From the NCBI GenBank assembly GCA_018644785.1, contig JABGPV010000020.1:1-32065 (forward strand): a stretch of DNA of 32,065 bases, in the 5' to 3' direction. The notes under the pieces are model-generated. The model saw nothing but the letters and a program-made list of their open reading frames with translations. It ran no database searches and was not told where the DNA came from. Position 1 is the first letter of the stretch; every line of letters starts with the position of its first letter. Positions 1-8,774 of the stretch are shown here, one piece after another. The DNA is from Deltaproteobacteria bacterium (lineage in GTDB: Bacteria; Desulfobacterota; DSM-4660; Desulfatiglandales; Desulfatiglandaceae). A program made the position numbers and the translations under genes.

Positions 1-467
1 AAATGAAAAGGCAATTTCCAAAAATGCAATTTGTTTTAGACAAATCGCATTTACAGGACCATTTCTATGAGACAGCAGAAGAAATCGGAATACCTGTAAA
101 AGAACGGCCAAGATGGGTAAATAGTCAGATTGCAAGCATTTCAGATGGGAAAGTTGTGGAAATCCTGGAAGAACTTAAACAAAGATATGATAAAAATCCG
201 AACGATAGGTTGAAGAGGCTAATCGGCTACGTAAAGAGATTTTGTGACTCAGTAAATTACAATGAGTATAGAGAGAAAGGCTATCCAATTGGCTCCGGGG
301 AAATAGAAAGTGCCCATAAATCAGTCCCGCAGAAACGATTGAAAATTCCCGGTGCTACTTGGCATCCTTCTTCAATTGACCCTATGCTTGCATTACGAGT
401 TTTGAGAGCAGACGATTGGTGGGATGACTTCTGGATTCAAAGGAATCAGAAGTTGCTGGCTGCCTAA
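1..467 (+). CDS. ISKra4-like transposase, C-terminal part (5' cut by window edge)
   Basis: This is the C-terminal portion of a transposase. The reading frame is already open at the window edge, so the Met at position 3 is probably internal. The segment GYPIGSGEIESAHK, followed by a Q-R-K-PGA-W block and the ending LALRVLRADDW, resembles the DDE-type transposases of ISKra4-family elements; the glutamate in GSGEIESAHK would be a catalytic acid. The stop lies 5 bases before a putative right inverted repeat (472-493), a typical position for the end of such an element. The IS has landed inside a Nif11-type precursor gene on the other strand. Family assignment is from motif recall only; the left half is outside the window. 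Confidence 0.8.
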   Translation, partial: MKRQFPKMQFVLDKSHLQDHFYETAEEIGIPVKERPRWVNSQIASISDGKVVEILEELKQRYDKNPNDRLKRLIGYVKRFCDSVNYNEYREKGYPIGSGEIESAHKSVPQKRLKIPGATWHPSSIDPMLALRVLRADDWWDDFWIQRNQKLLAA

Positions 468-657
468 CTCTCCAACAGTCCTGATTTACACCCAGTTCGG
501 ACTTAACCGTATCCATCTCCTCCATCGTAAAATCGAATCCTGCCCCTTTGACGTATTCTGTTCGCTCTTCTGCTGTGGCGATTTTCCCGACGCTGTTCCT
601 GAAATCCTCGTCGTTTCTCACCTTTTCCAAAAATGCTTTTGCGCTTTCAATGGACAT
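382..657 (-). pseudogene. Nif11-type RiPP precursor truncated by IS insertion
   Basis: The reading frame starts with a standard Nif11-type leader (MSIESAKAFLEKVRNDEDF...) preceded by AAAGGAGA seven bases before the ATG. Residues 1-55 are native and match the intact precursors in this window. From about residue 56 (position 493 downward) the frame runs into the ISKra4-like element, so the Gly-Gly cleavage site and the core peptide are lost and replaced by about 36 IS-encoded residues. A product could be made but could not be processed as a normal precursor. The rest of the gene must lie beyond the left end of the IS, if it survives at all. The first 30 or so bases of the leader are almost identical to those of the precursors at 12865, 15790 and 21324. 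Confidence 0.85.
472..493 (-). repeat. Putative right terminal inverted repeat of the ISKra4-like element
   Basis: Read on the - strand, the native precursor codons stop making family sense exactly where GGGTGTAAATCAGGACTG begins (position 493 downward). GGG-starting ends close to the transposase stop are usual for this kind of element. The left end is not in the window, so the repeat cannot be confirmed by pairing. Confidence 0.5.
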
Positions 658-840
658 GTGCGGTTCTCCTTTCCCGATTTGGTGGTAAGGGCTTGTTCGG
701 GCAAATTACTGATGGCAATTACGGCAAGGACCATGCCATACTTCATGATAGGTTAATAATACGCATAATTTGTTGAAGTTTCAATAACTATTTGTCGCGT
801 CAATAAATCAAAAACGTCCCGCCATCCCCAACGAAACAGC

Positions 841-869
841 TTTACAAATAGCAATGAATAGGATAATAG
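841..869 (+). promoter_or_regulatory. Candidate promoter of the export operon
   Basis: TTTACA at 841-846 and TAATAG at 864-869 are separated by 17 bases and lie about 75 bases before the TolC start, in an A/T-rich stretch. The rest of 658-840, between the truncated precursor and this site, shows no gene. The -10 matches the consensus only partly. Confidence 0.35.
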
Positions 870-941
870 CCTACTTTAATTAAAATAATGTTCAGCAACC
901 ATAATGAGCGACGCCAATCACACTGCCAGAGAGCATTGACC

Positions 942-2567
942 ATGACCCTATGCCAAGGGGCCGGAAAAATCCTCTTTTTCTCGCTGTTTCCAATCCTTGT
1001 ATCGGCGTATATCCTCAGCACATCAACCCTTGTCTATTCCGAACCTCGGGAAGCCGCCAAATCCATGACCCAGGAGACCCGGGCGGGACTGGGCCTGATG
1101 CAGGCGGTCCAGGTAACACTCTATCAACAGCCTGAAGTGCTTATTCAGCAGCAAGAGGTGGAGATTTCCCGCGGCAACCTCCGGATGGAAGCGGGCGTGT
1201 TTGATCCGAACCTGACGTCTTCCTTCCTCTATCAGACCAACGAGTATGCGCCCACCTACTGGCAGCAGGAGCTGTATGGCATCGGCGACCGGAACTTTAC
1301 CACCACGGGATCATCCGTCGGTTTAGAGACCAAGTCCCGATACGGGTTCAGCTTCGGCCCCAGTGTGGGTGTTACCCGCAGCCACGGGATCACCGATTAC
1401 TTGATGCCCACCAGTTACAACCAGGCCATTGTTGCCTTTTCCGTCAATGTTCCTTTGCTTAAAGGGATGGGAAAGGAGGCTGCGGATGCCGATGAAATGG
1501 CCGCCATGGAGGAACTGGAAGCCAGTACCCTGGACCTTGAGCAGACCATTAGCCAAAGTGTCATGAATACCACCCAGGCCTACTGGGGTTTTCTCGCGGC
1601 ACTCAGGCAGTTTGAGGTCTTCCGGGAAATGGAAACGGATGCCGGGCAAACCCTTGACGCCATAAGGCACCTGGTTAAAGGGGACGAGCGGCCAGCCTCC
1701 GACCTGGACCCCTTTGAGGCCAACCTGGCCCAGAAAACATCCCAGCGCATCAATGCGGAGCAGACGCTTTTCGAGGCCAAACAGAACCTGGGCCTGGCCA
1801 TGGGTCTGGCCTACGGTGCCATAGACAATCTACCCCTTCCCGCGGATGCTTTTCCCGATACCGTATCAGGCGGCGGCAATTCCAACATCATGAATCCCCA
1901 TGCGCTCTTTCAGGAAGCCCTTCGGAATCGACCCGACTTCCTTGCGCTCAAAAAACGGGAAAACGCCGCAAAAATTATTCTGACGGCCGCCAAAAACAAT
2001 GTCCTTCCGCAGCTGGACATCAATGCGGGCGTGGGATACGCGGGGCTGGAAAACGGCGGCGAGGTGAGCGATTATGTAAGATCTTTTGGGAAAAATGTCA
2101 CGGGGGCCAACTACCAGGCGGGCATCCAGTTCAGCTATCCTTTTGGGAATAACCAGGCGGAGGGGTTGGTGGTCCAGCGCAGATCCAATGTGCAGAAGGT
2201 GGAAATCCGGACCCGAGATCTGGCGCGAAAGATCAATTCCGGTATATTGGTGGCGGTACAGGCCCTGTGGCGGACCCTCCGGGAACTCCGGGAAACCCGA
2301 AATTCCATTTCCCATTACAGAAAGGCGGTATCCAGCGAGCAGATCAAATTCAGCATGGGAATGGCCTCCGTGATGGATGTCATTAACATGCAGGACAGGC
2401 TCAGGGACGTCCGGCTGAGCGAGGTGACCCAGATGAACAGGTTCGCGGACGCCGTGGTGCGGTTGGGCTTTGAGACGGGAACCCTGGTCATGGCCGAAGG
2501 GGACACGTACAGGATCGAAATGAAAAACCTGACCAGCCCATGGTCCACCAAGGGGACCGGAAAATGA
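942..2567 (+). CDS. TolC-family outer-membrane efflux protein
   Basis: Outer-membrane channel that would carry exported peptide across the outer membrane for the ABC transporters downstream. With the start at 942 the protein is 541 aa and begins with a signal peptide (basic GK, then hydrophobic ILFFSLFPILVSAYIL). An upstream in-frame ATG at 888 has no ribosome site and would bury that signal, so 942 (AGAGAG about 8 bases before) is preferred. The body has the two-fold OEP layout: long amphipathic helices around residues 160-250 and 380-500, with segments such as ALRNRPDFLALKKRENAAK that are typical of TolC repeats. It overlaps the HlyD gene by ATGA, so the two are translationally coupled. Placement first in an NHLM export operon fits a type I secretion outer component. 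Confidence 0.9.
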   Translation: MTLCQGAGKILFFSLFPILVSAYILSTSTLVYSEPREAAKSMTQETRAGLGLMQAVQVTLYQQPEVLIQQQEVEISRGNLRMEAGVFDPNLTSSFLYQTNEYAPTYWQQELYGIGDRNFTTTGSSVGLETKSRYGFSFGPSVGVTRSHGITDYLMPTSYNQAIVAFSVNVPLLKGMGKEAADADEMAAMEELEASTLDLEQTISQSVMNTTQAYWGFLAALRQFEVFREMETDAGQTLDAIRHLVKGDERPASDLDPFEANLAQKTSQRINAEQTLFEAKQNLGLAMGLAYGAIDNLPLPADAFPDTVSGGGNSNIMNPHALFQEALRNRPDFLALKKRENAAKIILTAAKNNVLPQLDINAGVGYAGLENGGEVSDYVRSFGKNVTGANYQAGIQFSYPFGNNQAEGLVVQRRSNVQKVEIRTRDLARKINSGILVAVQALWRTLRELRETRNSISHYRKAVSSEQIKFSMGMASVMDVINMQDRLRDVRLSEVTQMNRFADAVVRLGFETGTLVMAEGDTYRIEMKNLTSPWSTKGTGK

Positions 2568-3868
2568 CCGAAAAGAACGCCGGCAACCGTCTGTTTCGAA
2601 AAGTCGCTCTGGAGCGCCTCTCCCTGCCGGAACAGCTGGACCAGTTGATGCGGATCACAAGCCCCACCGGCTGGTTGGCCCTGTTGGCCATAGGCCTTCT
2701 CCTGGTCTGTGGGATCCTGTGGGGGTTATGGGGGTCTATTCCCACAAAGGTGGAGGGTTCCGGAATCCTCATGAGCCGGGGCGGAATCTTCTCCATCTCT
2801 GCCAGGGCTTCAGGGAGCGTACAGGCCATCCGCTTGAATGAAGGCGATGAAGTGGAAGCGGGCCAGGTGGTGGTGATTATCGGGCAGCCGGATATTCGAG
2901 ATAAGATTCTGGCCGCCAACAACAAAGCCCGCGATCTGAAAACCCAGTACCAACAGCACCGTGCATTCAGCGAAAAGGAAAGGGCTTTGGAGGAACACTC
3001 CATTGCCGAACAGCGTACCAATCTGCTTCAAACCAATAAAAGCCTGAATGCTCAGCTGAAACTGTTGAAAAAACGCCTGAAAGATCAGGAACGCCTGGTG
3101 GAACTGGGCCTGATTACGCGAATGAAGGTGTTGGAGACCCGGATTGAAATCGACAGTCGAGCCGAAAAGATCAGGCAGAACAAAAACCAGATTAAACAGC
3201 TTTCCATCCAGAAGCTTCAGGGTCAAAACGATATCCTGGAAGAACTTCTGGACCAGGAAGGTCAGATTCAAATTGCCCAAGACGAACTTCAAGGCTTTCA
3301 GCATAGCCTCCGGATGGATTCCAAGGCCATTAGCGTATTCACCGGCAGGGTCATTAGTGTGGATGTGGCGTTGGGGGATGTTGTACAGACCGGATCGCGG
3401 CTGATGACCATCGAAAAAACAGGGCAATATTCCCGGTTTCTACAGGCGATTTTGTATGTTCCGGCAAACCAGGGTAAAAGGATCGTAACGGGGATGAAAG
3501 TTCACGTGTCCCCCTCAACCGTGAAAAAGGACCAGTACGGTTCCATTATGGGAATGGTGACCTATGTCTCCGCGTTTCCCGCCAACCGGGAAGCCATGAA
3601 ACGGGTCCTTCTAAACGAAAAAATGGTGGAGGAACTCTCCAAAAGTGGTCCGCCCATTGAGGTCAAGGTGGCACTGGTGCCCGATTCACGGACGTATAGC
3701 GGGTATAAATGGACATCGTCCGACGGTCCGCCCGTTTCCATCCATGCGGGAACCATGTGTACCGCAACCGCCATTGTAAAGCGGCAGCCGCCCATTCAGC
3801 TGGTCATTCCCCTCATGAAAAAATATTTGATGGGTGTCGGTGAGGACCCCATGCCGTGGGGGGAGTAG
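2564..3868 (+). CDS. HlyD-family membrane fusion protein of the NHLM peptide exporter
   Basis: Periplasmic adaptor linking the inner-membrane ABC exporters to TolC. The start at 2564 overlaps the tolC stop (ATGA) and has AAGGGG about 8 bases upstream, giving 434 aa; an ATG at 2540 is less likely. One transmembrane helix lies near residues 38-60 (WLALLAIGLLLVCGILWGLW). It is followed by a lipoyl-like half (SGSVQAIRLNEGDEVEAGQ), a long coiled coil of charged heptads at about 115-245, the second lipoyl half (FTGRVISVDVALGDVVQTGS) and a C-terminal beta domain. This order is that of NHLM-type secretion proteins. The gene ends in GGGGGAG, which serves as the ribosome site of the next gene three bases away. 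Confidence 0.9.
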   Translation: MTEKNAGNRLFRKVALERLSLPEQLDQLMRITSPTGWLALLAIGLLLVCGILWGLWGSIPTKVEGSGILMSRGGIFSISARASGSVQAIRLNEGDEVEAGQVVVIIGQPDIRDKILAANNKARDLKTQYQQHRAFSEKERALEEHSIAEQRTNLLQTNKSLNAQLKLLKKRLKDQERLVELGLITRMKVLETRIEIDSRAEKIRQNKNQIKQLSIQKLQGQNDILEELLDQEGQIQIAQDELQGFQHSLRMDSKAISVFTGRVISVDVALGDVVQTGSRLMTIEKTGQYSRFLQAILYVPANQGKRIVTGMKVHVSPSTVKKDQYGSIMGMVTYVSAFPANREAMKRVLLNEKMVEELSKSGPPIEVKVALVPDSRTYSGYKWTSSDGPPVSIHAGTMCTATAIVKRQPPIQLVIPLMKKYLMGVGEDPMPWGE

Positions 3869-3871
3869 CTT

Positions 3872-6052
3872 ATGGCGCACTCCTCCGGGGCCTGGAAAAG
3901 GCGACGCGTCAAAACCCCTACCGTACTTCAGATGGAGGCGGCGGAGTGCGGTGCGGCCAGTCTTGCCATGGTCCTGGCATATTACGGACTTTACGTGCCC
4001 CTTGAGGTGTTGCGGGTCCAGTGCGGCGTATCCCGGGACGGGAGCAAGGCCAGCAATATCGTCAAGGCGGCCCAAAAGTACGGCATGACGGCCAAAGGGT
4101 TTCGCAAGGAACCCGAAACCCTGAAAGGCTTGCCGCTACCCATGATCCTTTTCTGGAATTTTAATCACTTTGTCGTTCTTGAAGGCGTCAAGGGAAATCG
4201 AGCGTACCTCAACGATCCCGCGGCCGGACCAAAGAGAATATCCTTTGAAGAACTGAATACCTCTTTTACGGGGGTTGTGCTCACCTTCGAGCCCGGGGAA
4301 GACTTCAAGAAAGGAGGGGAGAAGCGTAGTGTCTTAAAATCCCTCAAACGCCGGTTTTCCGGCTGCGGAAAAGCCCTGGCCTATGTGGTGCTGGCAGGCC
4401 TCTTTCTTATGGTACCGGGTTTGGTTTTTCCCACCTATACCAAAATCTTTTTGGACAATGTGCTCATGGATGGGTATACGTCCTGGCTCAGACCTCTCCT
4501 GTTGGCCATGGGCATCACGGCCCTGGCCAGTTTCGCCTTGACCTGGCTTCAGCGCTATTTTCTCCTTCGATTTGAATTGCGACTGTCTTTAAGTGGATCG
4601 ACCCGATTTTTCCACCACATATTGCGCCTTCCCATCCCCTACTTTGCCCAGCGTTTCGCGGGAGATCTGGCAGGCCGCGTACACTTAAACGACAAGGTGG
4701 CCCAGCTCCTTTCGGGTCAGTTGGCCGTCACCATGATTCATCTGATCACGGCAATATTTTATGTGGTCGTCATGCTTCAGTACAGCATCCTTCTGAGCAT
4801 TATCGGCATCGGGTTTGCCATGTTGAACCTGGTGGCATTGAAAGTGGCTTCCTATCGTAGAAAGAATGTCAACATGACCCTTCAGCAGGACATGGGGAAA
4901 CTCATGGGCCACACCATGACCGGTCTCCAGATGATTGAAACCCTTAAAGCGGGGGGTGCGGAGGCGGATTTTTTTACCCTGTGGGCAGGTTATCAGACCA
5001 AAGTGGTCAATTCACAGCAAAAGCTGTCCGTTTCCACCCAGCTCCTCTCCGCCATCCCCCCGACGCTCCTCTCCTTAAACCACACCATCATGTTGTTTTT
5101 CGGGGCCATCCTGATCATGGACGGACAAATGACCATCGGTATGCTCTTTGCGTTCCAGATTCTGATGATGGGCTTCATGCAGCCCTTCAGTCATTTCGTG
5201 GACATGGGAAGCCAGATGCAGGAGATCCATGCCGATATCAACCGCCTGGAAGATGTGACGGCCAACCCCGTAGATGAAGCATGTTCGGAAACCTTGGTGA
5301 ATCCGAAAGATTTCCCTGACGTATGCGTAAAACTGGACGGTCAACTTGAAATGAAAAACATCACCTTCGGGTATAGTCCGCTGGAACCGCCGCTCATCAG
5401 GGATTTTAACCTGACGTTAAATCCCTGTGCCCGGGTGGCGCTGGTGGGCGCCTCGGGATCGGGTAAATCCACGGTGGCGAAACTGGCAGCCGGTCTCTAT
5501 GAGCCCTGGGGGGGAGAAATCCTTCTGGACGGTCGACCCATCGCTGCCATTCCCAGAGAGGTCTTTGCACACTCCGTGGCCATGGTGGACCAGGAGATCT
5601 TTCTTTTTGAAGGGACCATTCGTGAAAACCTGACCATGTGGGACAAGACCCTTCCGGAAAACGCTTTGGTCCGGGCCACCACGGATGCCTGTATTCATGA
5701 CGACATCCAGGGACGTCCCGATGGATATGAGGACCGGGTTGATGAAGGGGGCGCCAATTTCAGTGGTGGGCAGGCCCAGCGGCTGGAAATCGCCAGGGGA
5801 TTATCCGGCAATCCGGCGCTACTGATCCTGGACGAGGCCACCAGCGCCCTGGATCCGGAAACGGAAGCAAGGGTGGACGGCCATTTAAGACGACGGGGCG
5901 TCAGCTGCCTGATCATCGCCCATCGCCTGAGCACCATTAGGGATTGCGACGAGATTATCGTTCTGGATGGGGGGGTGGTGGTTCAGCGGGGCACGCACCG
6001 GGAACTACAGGGTCAAGAAGGGGTTTATGCCGAACTCATCAAATCACAGTGA
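3872..6052 (+). CDS. NHLM-type peptidase/permease/ATPase ABC exporter (C39 domain)
   Basis: Bifunctional exporter (726 aa) that cuts leader peptides after a double glycine and pumps the core across the inner membrane. Residues 1-150 form a C39 cysteine peptidase: Q20 (oxyanion), C26 in AAECGAASLAMVLAYYG, H99 in FNHFVVLEG and D115 in NDPAAGP are all present. A six-helix ABC transmembrane domain spans about 165-460. The nucleotide-binding domain has Walker A GASGSGKST (near 525), signature FSGGQAQRL (near 629), Walker B LLILDEATSALD (near 650) and the switch IIAHRLSTI. The double glycines at the end of the leaders of all seven intact precursors in this window fit it as the common protease. Its 3' end overlaps the next exporter gene by 26 bases. 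Confidence 0.95.
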   Translation: MAHSSGAWKRRRVKTPTVLQMEAAECGAASLAMVLAYYGLYVPLEVLRVQCGVSRDGSKASNIVKAAQKYGMTAKGFRKEPETLKGLPLPMILFWNFNHFVVLEGVKGNRAYLNDPAAGPKRISFEELNTSFTGVVLTFEPGEDFKKGGEKRSVLKSLKRRFSGCGKALAYVVLAGLFLMVPGLVFPTYTKIFLDNVLMDGYTSWLRPLLLAMGITALASFALTWLQRYFLLRFELRLSLSGSTRFFHHILRLPIPYFAQRFAGDLAGRVHLNDKVAQLLSGQLAVTMIHLITAIFYVVVMLQYSILLSIIGIGFAMLNLVALKVASYRRKNVNMTLQQDMGKLMGHTMTGLQMIETLKAGGAEADFFTLWAGYQTKVVNSQQKLSVSTQLLSAIPPTLLSLNHTIMLFFGAILIMDGQMTIGMLFAFQILMMGFMQPFSHFVDMGSQMQEIHADINRLEDVTANPVDEACSETLVNPKDFPDVCVKLDGQLEMKNITFGYSPLEPPLIRDFNLTLNPCARVALVGASGSGKSTVAKLAAGLYEPWGGEILLDGRPIAAIPREVFAHSVAMVDQEIFLFEGTIRENLTMWDKTLPENALVRATTDACIHDDIQGRPDGYEDRVDEGGANFSGGQAQRLEIARGLSGNPALLILDEATSALDPETEARVDGHLRRRGVSCLIIAHRLSTIRDCDEIIVLDGGVVVQRGTHRELQGQEGVYAELIKSQ

Positions 6053-8735
6053 TTCAGACCCAATTCCCACCTCCCTCTTTTCCGGCGGCGATCCCTTGGA
6101 AATCGCCGGAAACAGGCCCCTGTTCGCCGTGGACGCGGATTCTTTTTGGATTGTCAAAAGGGGACAGGTCGATCTTTTTGCCGTTAGAATGGAAAACGGT
6201 AAAGCCGTAGGGTCAAGGCGCCATCTGTTTTGGGCAGGTGTTGGAGATTTTCTTTTCGGCGCCGTCCTTAAGGGGGAAACCCATGACCTGGGCATCATGG
6301 CCGTGGGAAAGCCGGGTACGGAATTAACCCGATATGACCGAACCGTCCTCAAGCGCGCGTTGGAATCCCAAGAACCGTCAAAGGCCGTGCTTTCGGGCGT
6401 GGAGACATGGGTTGCCAGGATGTCCGGTGTCACCGGGTTTTCAGCCGGGGATGGTTTGGGCGGCAAAGTGTTTGACACGGCGCTTGATGGTTTTCATGAA
6501 ACGATCCTTCAAGGTATTTCCGAGGGAGAAGAAAAGGAACAGATCAAGGATCGGCTGCATTTTGACCAACGGATCATCCAAGATTTTCGAAGACTGGAAA
6601 AAACCCTGTTCCACCTGGGCACCACCTTGTTTCGGAAGAAGAAAACCGCTCTTCAACCGAGCGACAGCGGCTCTTCCCTTTTTGCGTCGGTAGTGGCGGT
6701 TGCACAAGCCTCTGGTATTCGGACGGGGAAACTCTCAGATGCCGTGGCCCGGAAACAAGACGACCTGAACCTGGATCATATTGCCAGGGCCGGCAATTTC
6801 TTTACCCGCTCGGTGGTTCTCACACCCGGCTGGTCCGGTGAAGACAACGGCCCCCTGCTGGGGCGGCTGGAGGATGAAAAGGGTGAACGGTTCGTGGCCT
6901 TGCTGCCGACTTCCCCCACCCGCTATGCGCTGTTCGACCCGGAAAACGGGACCCGCATTTCCATGACCCGGGGGTTGGAGGAACGGATCCACGGTATTGC
7001 CCATACCTTCTATCGACCGCTCCCGCCCGAATCCCTCACCATTCGCCATATCCTGCGATTCGTCCTGGCGGGGGTCCGGCGCGACCTGACCATGATGGCC
7101 CTGGTGGGCGCAGCCGGGGCGCTGTTGGCCCTGTTGATTCCCATTATGACGGGGGTCATCATCGACTCGGTGATTCCTGAAGCCAACCGGGACCAACTGC
7201 TCCAGATCGGTCTGATCCTGCTGGTGAGTGTTTTTGCCGCGTTCATGTTCCAGATTACCCGGGCCATTGCCATGGTTCGCATGGAGGGGCGGATGGATGC
7301 GGGGTTGCAGGCGGCGGTCCTGGACCGCCTGATGAACCTGCCGATCCCTTTTTTCCGCAAGTTTACGGCAGGTGATCTGGCCACCCGGACCATGGGCATC
7401 AACCAGATTCGCCAGATCCTTTCAGGCGCCACCCTCACCACGGCCATGACGAGCATTTTCTCTTCCTTCAACCTGATCGTCATGTTCATCTATGACTGGC
7501 ATCTCGCCTTATTAGGCCTCTGTATGATCCTGATCACCCTCATCATTTCAGGGGGACTCAGTATTTCCATGATCCGGTATCAAAGAGAGGTGTTTGATAT
7601 CCAGGGGAAAAACGCAGGCATTGTCTTCCAACTTCTCACGGGGATTGCCAAGCTTCGCATGACCGGGACGGAAGATCGGGCCTTCGGGGTGTGGGCCGAA
7701 AATTTTGCGAAGAAGAAGATCATCGATTTCAAGTCCGGAAAAATCAATGCCGTCCTGGATACGGCCACTTCTTTTATCCCAATGGTATCCACCATGCTGA
7801 TTTTCTGGTTTTTCTTGAAATCCCACATGTCGGGCATGAGCACCGGCCATTTTTTGGCGTTCAATGCCGCGTTTTCCAGTTTTCAGATGGCATTGGTCCA
7901 GACCACATTGGTCTTTTCCAGCCTTCTCCACATCATTCCCCTGTGGGAGCGGGCAAAACCGATCCTCGCAACCGTACCAGAGGTGGCTGATGCCGGGTCC
8001 GCCGCACCCCGTCTTAGCGGCAGCCTTACTGTGGACCATGTTGCCTTTCATTACAGTGAGGATGGACCAAAGGTGCTGAAAGATGTGAGCCTTGAGATCG
8101 CTCCCGGTGAATTCGTCGCGGTGGTGGGAGGCTCAGGCTCCGGGAAATCGACGCTTCTCCGTATTCTCCTGGGGTTTGAAAAACCGGAGTCGGGAGTCGT
8201 TTACTACGACGGGCATGATCTGGTGCATCTGGATGTCAAGAGCGTTCGCAGACAAATGGGGGTGGTCCTTCAGAATGGACAGGTGATGCCCGGAAGCATC
8301 CTTAAAAACATTACGGGTGCCGCCGATCTCACCCTGGAGGATGCCTGGGTTGCGGCCCGCATGGTGGGACTGGACAAGGATATCGAGGCCATGCCCATGG
8401 GCATGTATACGGTTGTCCCGGCGGGGGGGGGGACCCTTTCCGGGGGACAGCGTCAACGACTCATTATTGCCAGAGCTGTTGTGAGAAAACCTCGCATTCT
8501 GCTTTTTGATGAGGCCACCAGCGCCTTGGACAATCTCACCCAGGGGATTGTCATGGAAAGCCTCGATAGACTGGACGTGACGCGGCTGGTGATTGCCCAC
8601 CGGCTCAGCACCATCACCAACGCCGATCGGATTTATGTGATGGAACAGGGGGAAATTGTGGAATCGGGAACCTACGACGAACTCATGAAAGCGAAAGGCT
8701 ATTTCCACCAGCTTGCCATACGGCAGATTGCGTAG
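6027..8735 (+). CDS. Second NHLM-type ABC transporter (no peptidase domain)
   Basis: Partner ABC transporter found beside the C39 exporter in NHLM systems; about 902 aa from the ATG at 6027 (AAGAAGGGG just before). An in-frame ATG at 5967 would overlap the previous gene by 86 bases and is less likely. The first 330 or so residues are a soluble domain without the C39 catalytic residues. They are followed by a transmembrane domain (about 345-610) and a nucleotide-binding domain with Walker A GGSGSGKST (near 700), signature LSGGQRQRL (near 804), Walker B ILLFDEATSALD (near 826) and VIAHRLSTI. A run of ten G (8423-8432) encodes Gly codons just before the signature motif and could be prone to slippage. 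Overlap with the previous gene suggests both are made in a fixed ratio, perhaps as a heterodimer. Confidence 0.93.
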   Translation: MPNSSNHSDSDPIPTSLFSGGDPLEIAGNRPLFAVDADSFWIVKRGQVDLFAVRMENGKAVGSRRHLFWAGVGDFLFGAVLKGETHDLGIMAVGKPGTELTRYDRTVLKRALESQEPSKAVLSGVETWVARMSGVTGFSAGDGLGGKVFDTALDGFHETILQGISEGEEKEQIKDRLHFDQRIIQDFRRLEKTLFHLGTTLFRKKKTALQPSDSGSSLFASVVAVAQASGIRTGKLSDAVARKQDDLNLDHIARAGNFFTRSVVLTPGWSGEDNGPLLGRLEDEKGERFVALLPTSPTRYALFDPENGTRISMTRGLEERIHGIAHTFYRPLPPESLTIRHILRFVLAGVRRDLTMMALVGAAGALLALLIPIMTGVIIDSVIPEANRDQLLQIGLILLVSVFAAFMFQITRAIAMVRMEGRMDAGLQAAVLDRLMNLPIPFFRKFTAGDLATRTMGINQIRQILSGATLTTAMTSIFSSFNLIVMFIYDWHLALLGLCMILITLIISGGLSISMIRYQREVFDIQGKNAGIVFQLLTGIAKLRMTGTEDRAFGVWAENFAKKKIIDFKSGKINAVLDTATSFIPMVSTMLIFWFFLKSHMSGMSTGHFLAFNAAFSSFQMALVQTTLVFSSLLHIIPLWERAKPILATVPEVADAGSAAPRLSGSLTVDHVAFHYSEDGPKVLKDVSLEIAPGEFVAVVGGSGSGKSTLLRILLGFEKPESGVVYYDGHDLVHLDVKSVRRQMGVVLQNGQVMPGSILKNITGAADLTLEDAWVAARMVGLDKDIEAMPMGMYTVVPAGGGTLSGGQRQRLIIARAVVRKPRILLFDEATSALDNLTQGIVMESLDRLDVTRLVIAHRLSTITNADRIYVMEQGEIVESGTYDELMKAKGYFHQLAIRQIA

Positions 8736-8755
8736 GGGCGAAGACACTTTCGCCC
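8736..8755 (+). other. Intercistronic hairpin between exporter and binding-protein genes
   Basis: GGGCGAA and TTCGCCC form a 7-base-pair stem with a 6-base loop directly after the exporter stop codon. There is no T-run after it, so it is more likely an RNA-stabilising or partial attenuation element than a full terminator. Confidence 0.45.
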
Positions 8756-8774
8756 TTAATAAGAGGATCATTTC

